DNA of 48,047 nucleotides from Microbulbifer okhotskensis (GTDB lineage Bacteria > Pseudomonadota > Gammaproteobacteria > Pseudomonadales > Cellvibrionaceae), in NCBI RefSeq assembly GCF_023895975.1, contig NZ_JALBWM010000027.1, positions 1 through 48,047 on the forward strand, written 5' to 3'. The notes below the pieces were generated by a model, which was not told the origin of the DNA, did no database searches, and saw only the letters and a program-made list of their open reading frames with translations. Of this stretch, positions 37,601 through 44,700 are shown piece by piece. Made by a program: the position numbers and the translations under genes. Within the stretch, counting starts at the first letter, position 1. Each line of letters begins with the position of its first letter.

Positions 37601-40600
37601 GCGGTATGTGTGAGACGGCACCGGCCAATTTTGCCGCACAGATAAGTGATGCGGCAGGAAATATAATTGCCACCTTGGCTGAGGGTGTGAATTTCAGTGC
37701 GAGCTTTGATGCCGCCAGCTGCACGCTTGCTCTCGCTTCTGTTGGAGCAGCGGCGATGCTCGACGCAGATCATCATTTGCGGTTGGCTTACGATGCCTAT
37801 TTGGATATAGATACCATCGATGGCGATACGCTGACCAATATTGCCGGCGTAACACTGTGGCACAGTTGGGATAGTACCCTGCCGGAAGCTCGCCAGTACA
37901 CTCGCGCGGCACCCACCGATGGCACCCCCGCGGTGCTCGATCACGAAGATACCTATACCGTAACGGCTTCTGTTCCCAAGGTGACTTTTTATAAGACCGT
38001 GGAAAATATCAGCCGAGGTGAAAACCCGGCTACTGTCGCCAGCCCTGCGGAAGTCTTGCGTTATTCGGTGACTCTGACCAACTTGAGCGGTGTGGAGGTC
38101 AGCGGTATTGAAATTACCGATGACCTGGACCGTTTGAATAGCTTGCCACTGTTTCAGTCGGGCAGTCTGCAATTGGTCAGTGCACCGGCGGGCAGCGACA
38201 GTTCTGCGACGGATGCCACCGCGGGCACCCTGGGAAGCGGTTTATTGCAGGTGAACAATCTGGATCTGGCAGCGAGCGGAAATACTGGCGATTCGATTCA
38301 GATAATTTACGAAGTCACACTGGCAGCGGTGATCGACAGCGCAACACCGGTATTGAACCAAGCCCAGGTACAGCTCCCCGGCCAGCCGTTACAGGACAGT
38401 GACGATCCCAATATCAACGGTACCGATGACCCTGATACTGTCGGTGATGAAGATCCTACGCAAGTGCTGATCGAGTCGGAGCCGGTGCTGATCGTGCAGA
38501 AAACATCTGCCGATATGACCGGCGACCCGGACTTGTTGATGGTGGCCGATACACTTCGCTATACCCTCACGGTGGAAAATATCGGCAATGAGGTGGCGAT
38601 AAATACGCTACTTCGTGATCAGGTGCCGGCTAACACCACTTATATTGCCAATTCCACCCGCCTCAATGGCACCGTCTTATCGGATGTGAGCGGGGCCTCG
38701 CCTCTGGCATCTGGAATTGCGGTTAACACCAGTGGTGAAGCGGACGGTTTTGTCGGTGCAAGCGCGAATGGCGCCGCCGCGGTGGTGATCACTTTCGATG
38801 TCAGCATTAATGATGTGAACGACGGCACGATTATTTCGAACCAGGGGTATGTCAATGGTGAAGGGGCGGGCAGTGGTGCCTTTGATGAAGTGCTTTCCGA
38901 TGATCCTGCCACTGATGCCCCCAACGATCCCACTATCGATATTGTCGGTGATGTGCCACTGCTGATAGCGCACAAAACCGTGCAAATTGCCGTGGACAAT
39001 ATTTCCACCGGCATTGTCGATCCCGGTGATGTACTGCGCTATACCATCGCCATTACCAATATGGGGGGTGTCGATGCGTTGGAAGTGGCGCTCACAGACC
39101 AGGTTCCAGCCAACACCACATATGTTGCCGGTACCACCACCTTAAACGGTGTTGCGGTGGCCGATAACGGCGGTGGTAATTCCCTGCTGGATTCCAGCTT
39201 GCCGGTTTCTTCCGGTGATCTGACGCCGCCACTACCGGGTGCCAGCGAGGGGGTGATAACCTCTGCCCAGACAGCCACGGTGACTTTCGATGTGATGGTC
39301 AATGCCGATACCGCCAGAGGCACCGTGATCAGCAACCAGGGTAGCGTTGCTGCGGCTGAGTTACCGCTGACCCTCACCGATGCCGATGGCAACCCGGCCA
39401 ATGGTGCGCAACCCACCCTGGTTATAGTTGGCGATGCGCAGCTGTTGTCCATTGTAAAAGAAGTCGCCGTCGTTGGTGGCAGTGCCGCCGAAGCCGGCGA
39501 GGTTCTGGAATATCTGATCACCATCGAGAATATCAGTGGTGTTGCCGCAACCTACGTTGGCATTACCGATGATCTGGCCATCGCCGGTGAGGGTGTGCTC
39601 ACTTACGTTGCCGACTCGGCCATGCTCAACGGCCAAGTTAACGGTGTCACGGTTGTCGATACGTTGATTACGGCTGATTATTTTTCTACTTACGGTGATT
39701 TACTGCCGGGTGAGAGCGCCACCTTGCGGTTCCAGGCCCAAATGTCTGACAACCTAGAAATCGGTTTCACCGTGCTAAATACGGCCGAAGTGCAGTGGAA
39801 TGATCCCCCCTCAACCAACCAGGCCAGTGTTGCTATCGATGTGGGCGGCACTCCGGGTATTGCCAATTTGGCCGGCTATCTCTGGCACGATGTGAATTTC
39901 AATAACAGTGTGGATGCGGATGAGCGCCTGCTGTTGAATTGGGCGGTAGATCTGTATTTTAACGATGCGTTGATGGAGACAGCGCAGACCGATGAAACTG
40001 GTTATTTCCAGTTCCAGGGGCTGGTGCCCAACAGCTACGGCGGTATTAGCTACGAGATGCGCTATAGCGCTCCGGATTCCGGGGAAAACACAGCATCTCT
40101 GGGCAGCCCGGTTTCTGAGTTTACCAATGGTCCACAGCGTATTAGCGAGATTTTTGTGGAGTCTGGAGCTAACCCGCAGGATCTGAACCTGCCGCTGGCC
40201 CCCAATGGTGTCATTTACGATTCTATATCGCGTTCAGCGATTGAAGGCGCCACTCTCACCATGCTGCGAGTGAGCTCCGGACAGGAATTACCGGATCGTT
40301 GTTTCGATGATGAAAAACAGCAGGGCCAGGTTACCCGATCCGGCGGTTACTACAAATTCGATATCAATTTCAGCGATCCCGCCTGCCCGGCGAATTCGGA
40401 TTACCTGATCCAGGTGGAAATTGCCAATGACGATTATGTCGGTGGTGAGTCCCTGGTGATTCCCGCTCAAACCCATAGCGAAACAGCGGGTTTTGATGTG
40501 GGCGTCTGCCTGGGCAGTAATGCGGATTTACTGCCAGGTACCACCGAACACTGTGAAGTGCAGTTGTCAGCTCAGCAACCTTCGCTGGATGTGGAAGCGC

Positions 40601-41709
40601 GGGATGCGGCTACGGATTACTACCTGCGCCTGACCCTGGATGATAACCAAATTCCCGGCGAGAGCCAGTTATTCAATAACCATGTGGCTATGGACCCACA
40701 TTTGGAAGGGGCCTTGTCCATTACCAAAACAGCGGCCATGTTAAATGTCACCCGCAGCCAGCTGGTGCCGTACACCATCACCTTTACCAATACGCTCCCG
40801 ATCCCGATGACCGATATACAGCTGGTGGATTTTTTCCCGGCGGGCTTTAAGTATGTGGCCGGCTCGGCGCGTCTCGATGGTGAGGCCGTCGAACCGCGAA
40901 CCGAAGGCTTGCAACTGATTTGGCCTGACTTGCGTGTGCAAGCCGAGCAGACCCACGAGTTGAAATTATTACTGGTGGTGGGCTCCGGTGTCGGTGAGGG
41001 CAAATATGTGAACCGTGCGCAGATGTTTAATCAACTCTCTGGGCAGGCGGCTTCCGGTGAAGCTTCGGCAACGGTGCGAGTCGTGCCCGATCCTACGTTC
41101 GATTGTACTGATGTCATCGGAAAGATATTTGATGATGAAAATATGAATGGCTACCAGGATGCCGGTGAGGGTGGTCTGCCTGGGGCGCGGGTGGTTACGG
41201 CCACAGGATTGAATGCAACGGCTGATGTGCACGGACGTTTCCATATTACCTGTGCCGTAGTGCCCGATGGCGATCGCGGTTCCAACTTTGTGCTCAAGCT
41301 TGATGACCGCAGCTTGCCCAGTGGTTACCGTCTCACCACTGAAAACCCGCGAGTGCTGCGTGCGACCCGAGGCAAGATGCTGAAATTTAACTTTGGTGCC
41401 AGCCTGCATCGGGTGGTGCGCTTGGATATGGCTGAGGCAGTATTTGAACCGGGCACGACTGAACTTCGCCCGCAATGGCATTCCCGTGTGGAGCTGTTGT
41501 TAGAAAAATTGAGCGAGGCACCTTCAGTACTGCGCCTTGCCTATCTTGCTGAAAATGAAGATCCCTATCTGGTGGACGAGCGTTTGCAAACCATCAAAGC
41601 GCAAGTCGCCGATGATTGGGGGCGCAGTTATGGCGACTACGAATTGAATATTGAAACCGAAATTTTCTGGCGGCGTGGCGCGCCGCCCAGCAAAGGAGGC
41701 CTGGATTAA
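28663..41709 (+). CDS. Giant secreted DUF11-repeat protein
   Basis: A 4348-residue exported protein. The signal peptide ends at A-W-A near residue 36 (start ATG at 28663; a GTG two codons earlier is possible). Most of the chain is about 22 DUF11-type (B_ant_repeat) beta-sandwich domains, spaced about 150-165 residues apart. They recur with the pattern N-x-G-x-x-x-A followed by D-x-L-P-x-G, for example V-T-N-S-G-S-A-P-A-Y near 36610 and A-N-T-T-Y in the late ones. Two SdrD/collagen-B-like domains follow (about residue 3736, G-Y-L-W-H-D-V-N-F-N-N, and about 4148, G-K-I-F-D-D-E-N-M-N-G). The last 110 residues look like a degenerate OmpA-type fold. Acidic and Lys-poor, it should be extended and stiff, possibly calcium-bound. 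Its stop overlaps the OmpA-barrel gene by one base. A surface adhesin-like filament or periplasm-spanning rod is inferred. Confidence 0.85.
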   Translation: MKSEVVEQKSCKHTIIGFLLVFGLAFLSVPQAWAHHNCPSSPDDPRGFNILSHRSSDSWCVLCGDGQVTIQVDVPSIRSWFMGTQHIENITVTENLGTSGLEYVTGSTSVSSGMVLGEPTISGTTLTWDQNDLSALAERDENTTLTITFNVRSQVNEEEELVVNNRTLNASATFDYCSASATDTSSMELNIREPEPSMDKRGRNIDAAQTNYTNNVYGNIEDDVLWRVRITNSGAANMQDARFDDLMSNPNMDINYACPSESAALAVANNNGADPGGAGCVAASNSINNFELSGDFSSGSGRTDVPSGGTLDIYLVGKVNTSCTDGTNTVSDLQWGCEIDSDTGVGGISDPAEASFPGSDTSEMRTETTTDLNISQVITGTNLNQPLGAAGYVTLTINNQTGGSVKDIQFVSDLPDEYVVDTTFTPVITQERRGIDSHGANYNSTYPGKVDILEWRVGSTWNQWDTDPMNNNRPEFRLLSSTVHSVYADQEHMMRQGDEIQIRFRIVTIETDFFDTVADLDIDEEAASTSTDPNSNISLMDNVLTIDYEDFCPSTSPATQVETESITPDPEDLDVSTVHPLYIVRDSGTSELTVDITNNGGHDADNYSVYVTFGEAMTVLSSDRSCTRMGQPNVGTVPEHPLWNQPDYLPDSATVYLCDSTNLGGVISPGNTERVVFLVEKNHAATDDDLTFRADVVGEITLYDGAALYYPDPATLTDTTPNKQLANNYTLDGMRARVMGFNLVKERSDECNELTSESTFPNSSVLIGEECRFEIQAGGWFGFDTPGFTLIEVRDIDVLDDLPDGQGYIADVQLNCADVTLPHPTSQANCVEISNSDIVESGGLNSPLSEIDLQWGITSSITGKDRWFLSDMTTRLLNDPVDIESADPNQHANDSIDYARSQFTAVFDTETIEVDNYNSSGILTNIDGVPTTVPGFPDISEWSESVTVTEPNIEVDKKVCNESLYGAGTSCSNFVDLTDEGHRDQTYIFRLTLTNRAADSGVNRAPAYDLVVTDTLDPTGQMCVQPFDSDNLDNDADGSSETTPGADGLLGISAGADDYSVAAHCSDAGTPAIITFSHEHSTALERMNPGDSVTLYYRVKPHQSVAPLQIFSNTFFARYDSLEGDFGSQTSPQIDSDIDNDGVGDGAPPSGRARHYQSADAHAQMQIIEVKAEPKQALELSNGTASGTNSDTAVVGEEIRYELTAQIPAAKLRNFIIRDELPAGMRCIEGQTVDLSASPYDAAGFVPGGPFAATCTSIGTADYVQWDFGDQELTTVAGSLFDFPVEFIARIDNSSNTNDGDILGNGGSYTTAQVTYVDQSGAAIAVPFDSHEILVQEAQIQLAKSFSVTNSDADDILTVTVTAENTGTTEAYNLQVLDDLTGTKLVYLGNIGGSDPPNNVDITRVGANAPIFSWNRSNTDYAISVGDIKTFTFEVQVEQGVSPHEILDNTIEARWQSLPGTDVALNSSNSIGTDGAADGMRIGVLPNLGDPINDYETTASAQTEVLPLQLSKTDLEPSVVATIGAHKKFQLEIRLPEGISQNVVITDQLGSPEGYVLSHNTDYDIVYEFVGIETINGSAPSEAAFNSFPGDNTAGNASWDLGTVDTNSENDTVAGSLDPLIRITYFARIENDLATNRGDSRQNDAALTYRNGESGSTENLNDSTSAVAVVEPLLTISKTVSNATSPGNLPVGGDVLEYLVTVQHDSASNAAAYELNLVDTLPSELTFDSSFTPLAMINGSAVTGFIATPAAVPTGPLIWGRDNGDNSLDLQLGETLLLTYRTQVTGVFGSPISNSVMLDWTSLDNSSINDLAYERDGAGCPTIAAPDDYCVGPAQASIDTVDNTSIAKIVVGDSDTATAIGTLRVGDTVTYQLSLNLQAGTTPGVTVDDVLPSGLVFDSIVSVNGDTAAPYDDSLNDFTYSAITVPASGDTGTVTWNLGDITSNFGNTNNFVIEYTAKVVVGSGIASPTATLTNTAQLNYSGAASTLQDSATITVLQPVIDSLSKTEATWPSSHMNVNPANDVMQFTLHACNSGLAAAYDLSLTDDLATQMDEASIANLQVTLAGNLLSEGTDYTYTPPVSRGDDMHFTLLVPVDAATCLDIFYEVSFHTDISGGESWVNTFTVNDFWSLPASEGEQFAAVPLGTPYPMGTVATSVTAPQKTLQTASMAAVGEEVVYRIQVPGSATTSAIYDIAMADVLDPSLELVQLQEINSRAFTDNSSGNNIELTLDIIPAGMVAIFEVRARVANNTTAQAGHSFDNQASYSYAATDGGVLQAGGTGTAPTLTVVEPELSAINSVVNQTSPGDAPDAGDLLRFTLNVSATGNAENSSAYDLMISEQLSLGLKFVPGTVIFAAVAQADPTVNGDGITTAQTLQWDRANSDLDITAGANSELVFDVVVLDEVLAAAVLSANASIEWTSLDEDNSSIYERNGTDGRGGLNDYRLENIAAQLTAANDSVISKTRTDDSYGSGDVQLRVGDLVEYELNLSLPEGTAPNTLIVDTLPQGMVFDSTLSINGITAAPFTAVTPFVHSDIAEPVQLGDPASGPTTVSWNIADLINSADNNAANDEFVVRYHARVLNQDVHPWPASNTVLVNSVEFSFDTATGAETRSDSETLDLLQPDLSVAISSTPADGSTLSAGDIIDYSVTVTNSGSAPAYDPVFRDVIPLGLRQAGVNVQSIAVNGVAATAIAPTFDGASGEAIWDFSSGSGYAIEAGQSLEMVYRVAADSSLGAGLSLQNAAYIEAYYSLDDDNLASLGATSVTVDMREDYGPTAPVGVQFNTPNAAPLSIAITQPTASIGEPFNYRITIPETAQLAALHDVTVLMDLTTSAAELEFVSATKVSGSATFTPENTGSLTNLNIGDSSNGIDVPAGEQVIIDVTLRLRDSNPPNVDGLNYSNSASYSYNYDNDNPAAGQGAGTGNTTLDMTVVEPTEITLTKTGPVALQSGLAGTFTLDLHNTGNGPAWDISVTDLLPDNNPGGMCETAPANFAAQISDAAGNIIATLAEGVNFSASFDAASCTLALASVGAAAMLDADHHLRLAYDAYLDIDTIDGDTLTNIAGVTLWHSWDSTLPEARQYTRAAPTDGTPAVLDHEDTYTVTASVPKVTFYKTVENISRGENPATVASPAEVLRYSVTLTNLSGVEVSGIEITDDLDRLNSLPLFQSGSLQLVSAPAGSDSSATDATAGTLGSGLLQVNNLDLAASGNTGDSIQIIYEVTLAAVIDSATPVLNQAQVQLPGQPLQDSDDPNINGTDDPDTVGDEDPTQVLIESEPVLIVQKTSADMTGDPDLLMVADTLRYTLTVENIGNEVAINTLLRDQVPANTTYIANSTRLNGTVLSDVSGASPLASGIAVNTSGEADGFVGASANGAAAVVITFDVSINDVNDGTIISNQGYVNGEGAGSGAFDEVLSDDPATDAPNDPTIDIVGDVPLLIAHKTVQIAVDNISTGIVDPGDVLRYTIAITNMGGVDALEVALTDQVPANTTYVAGTTTLNGVAVADNGGGNSLLDSSLPVSSGDLTPPLPGASEGVITSAQTATVTFDVMVNADTARGTVISNQGSVAAAELPLTLTDADGNPANGAQPTLVIVGDAQLLSIVKEVAVVGGSAAEAGEVLEYLITIENISGVAATYVGITDDLAIAGEGVLTYVADSAMLNGQVNGVTVVDTLITADYFSTYGDLLPGESATLRFQAQMSDNLEIGFTVLNTAEVQWNDPPSTNQASVAIDVGGTPGIANLAGYLWHDVNFNNSVDADERLLLNWAVDLYFNDALMETAQTDETGYFQFQGLVPNSYGGISYEMRYSAPDSGENTASLGSPVSEFTNGPQRISEIFVESGANPQDLNLPLAPNGVIYDSISRSAIEGATLTMLRVSSGQELPDRCFDDEKQQGQVTRSGGYYKFDINFSDPACPANSDYLIQVEIANDDYVGGESLVIPAQTHSETAGFDVGVCLGSNADLLPGTTEHCEVQLSAQQPSLDVEARDAATDYYLRLTLDDNQIPGESQLFNNHVAMDPHLEGALSITKTAAMLNVTRSQLVPYTITFTNTLPIPMTDIQLVDFFPAGFKYVAGSARLDGEAVEPRTEGLQLIWPDLRVQAEQTHELKLLLVVGSGVGEGKYVNRAQMFNQLSGQAASGEASATVRVVPDPTFDCTDVIGKIFDDENMNGYQDAGEGGLPGARVVTATGLNATADVHGRFHITCAVVPDGDRGSNFVLKLDDRSLPSGYRLTTENPRVLRATRGKMLKFNFGASLHRVVRLDMAEAVFEPGTTELRPQWHSRVELLLEKLSEAPSVLRLAYLAENEDPYLVDERLQTIKAQVADDWGRSYGDYELNIETEIFWRRGAPPSKGGLD

Positions 41710-44700
41710 TGTCCTTTGCAACGCGGAATAAAAAGGCGCGGTCCAGCGCGAAAAAATCTATGGGGAAGATTGCACGCACTTTTCCTCGTCGCGAACACTG
41801 TCTCGCCACGGCAATCGCTCTGGCATTGACTCTGCCCGTGCAGGCGCAGGAAGTGGGCGCCCAGCCCGAGGAAACCAGCTGGTGGCAGGTGTGGCAAAAT
41901 ATTCCCGGACTGGCGCCGGGTATTAATGAACCGCATACAGAGTTTGAAGAGCAATCGATCGGTAACAACACCGAGGGCATGCTATTGCGTGCGCCTTCAC
42001 ATCAGTGGTTACAGGATGCTAGCCATTTTGTGGCGCCGCTGGACCCGATTGTGCAAGAGGATTTTATCGACCCACTGACGTTCTACGCGGTCGAAGATGA
42101 AATTTCTCAAGACACTGTAGAAATACTTCGGCAGGCCTTGAATGAGCTGGGTAAAACGCCGAACTTTAAATTGCACTTTATCGGCCACACCGATTCCGAT
42201 CCTATGAGCAAGGAATTGGTGGCTGACTTTGCCAGCAAGGAAGAATTTACCCTGGCCCGCGCTCAATTTGTCGCCGACTTCCTGCAGCAGGCCTTGGAAA
42301 TACCGGAGCAGATGATTGCTGTTGAGGGGCGTGGCGATGTGGAACCCAATGCAGACAATATTACCACTGCCGGGCGCGAGGAGAACCGCCGGGTTCAGGT
42401 AAAAGTGACTTACGATGCTCTGGATAAGGAAGCCATGGCGGATCGTGCTCGCGCAGAGGCTCTGTTACTAAATCGGGTTAAAGTCTGTCGACAGGAGGCG
42501 GTCTGCCGGCTGACTTATACTGCAGGTAGTGAGCAGCGTGCGCGCCTGAAAAATCTGGTGACACCGCTGCGTATGGGGGTGGGTCAAACCGATTTGCCAG
42601 AAGCATTTATTCGACGTATTCGCGAAGTACGCAATAACCTGGCAGATAAAAACAACCTGGTTATGCACTTTGTTGGCCACACCGACGCCGGTCCGCTGGA
42701 TGTCGATGAAAGCCCGGAAGCGCAGCAACAGGCCTACCTGGAGCAATCCCACGGTGAAGCCCTCCGCGTTGCGCTGGCTGTGCGCAATGCGTTCGGTTTA
42801 GCGGATGCAATGGTCACCAGCAGCGGTAAAGGTGCGAGCCAGCCCATTGCCGCTAATGATACTCCCAAGGGGCGCGCCCTCAACCGCCGTGTAGAGGTGG
42901 AGTTCTGGTATGACGACCCGCTGGAAATGGCTGCGGAGGGGGTTCAGGCCTGCCCCGAAGCCGCCGCCGCAGAAACGATTACCATTGCCTATGAATCCGC
43001 CGGTGGGGTTATTTCGCCCATTCGCTTCGATAATGGCGATCCGATTATCAGTCAGGCGCAACTGGTTCAGATTCGCGCAGCCATGGTGGAAATTACCAGC
43101 AAAGCCAATGTCCGACTGAGCTTTGTCGGCTATAGCGATAACCAGCGTATGGAGCGTCGTGAAGCCATGGTCTATGGCGATGATGTGGGCTTATCCGGCG
43201 CCCGTGCTCGCCGCGTCATGGAGCAGGTGCAGGAACTTCTCAAACTCGAAGACAGGCAGGTGGAGTTTGAGGGGCGTGGTTATGTCCAATCCAATGATGT
43301 GGTGAGCAACGGTTTCGTTCAACTGGATAGCGCTCGGGTTGAAGTGCAGGTGCTGTACGACGAGCTGGCAATTTTGACCGAGAGCGATCGACTGAAAATA
43401 GAGCGTATTAACCGCGAAGCCATCGCCAATAATCCCTATGCACTCAACCTGATGCGTATTACGGTCGATGGCAGCCCGGAATACGACCCCTATAAAAACT
43501 CTGCCGACTTGCAGCGTTGTACCGATGTGGCTTTGCAAAATGCCAATATCCAGTTTCGCTTCGACAATAAGAAAATGCAGCCGCGCCTGAATGTGACGGC
43601 CTGGCCCAATACCATTCGCTACGCCGACAACCCGGATACGGACATTGCGGATAACCTTGTGTTGTTTAGCCGTTATACCAATTATCCGTCCTTTATCCAC
43701 AGTGCTGAAGTGCGCTTGTTTGAAGAGGGTCAATCCCTGCGCGACAAGCCCCTGGCAATTGTGCCACTGGATCTCTCTGGTAAAGGCGAGTGGCTGGCTG
43801 AATTCACCCAATTCCAAGCGCCTTTGAAAAAGTTGCACTACGTCCTGCGGGTTTACGATAAAAAAGGCCGCTATGACGAGACTGACGAGCAGACCTTGTG
43901 GCTGGTAGACAATATTGAATCGCCAGTCGAGGATGTCGATGTGGCAAGGGAGCTGTTGGTGGGTTACGGCGAGAACCGCTTAGCGCAGAGAAACATTCCT
44001 CTCGATGGTAACAGTGTCTTGGTCAACGGTGCTCAAGTGCCAGCGGGGCACACTGTGTGGCTGGCGGGTAATCCGGTCCCGGTCGATAGCAAAGGCCAGT
44101 TTATTGCCGAACAGATTTTTGCGCCGGGTATGCATACGGTAGAAGTGGCCATTCTGGATGACCAGGGCGATGGTGAACTTTTCCTGCGGGATTTGGAATT
44201 TGCCAAAAGTGACTGGTTTACCGTCGGTATCGCTGATCTCACTATCGGCTACGATAAAACGAATGGCCCTGCAGCGCGGGTTACTGGTGATGAAACCCAC
44301 TATGACAATTCTGTGAGTTATGATGGCCGCCTTGCGTTTTATACCAATGGCGGCTTTGGCGAGGGCTGGCGCTTGTCTGCCAGTGCGGATACCGAAGAGG
44401 GGCCAGTGGAAGATCTGTTTTCCAACTTTATGGAAAAATCCCCCGATGCGCTGTTCCGCCGTCTCGATAGCGATTTGTACTACCCGACCTTTGGCGATGA
44501 CTCCACCGTCGTTGAGGATGCTCCAACGTCCGGAAAATTTTATGTGAAATTGTCCAAGTATGATGACTATGGACTGTGGGGCAATTTTAAGGCGAACTAT
44601 ACCGATAATGAGCTGGCGCAAATTGATCGGGCGCTGTACGGCGCCACTGGCCACTTTGAGGCAGATGCCATGACCAGCTTTGGCGAAAAGCGTTTCCAGC

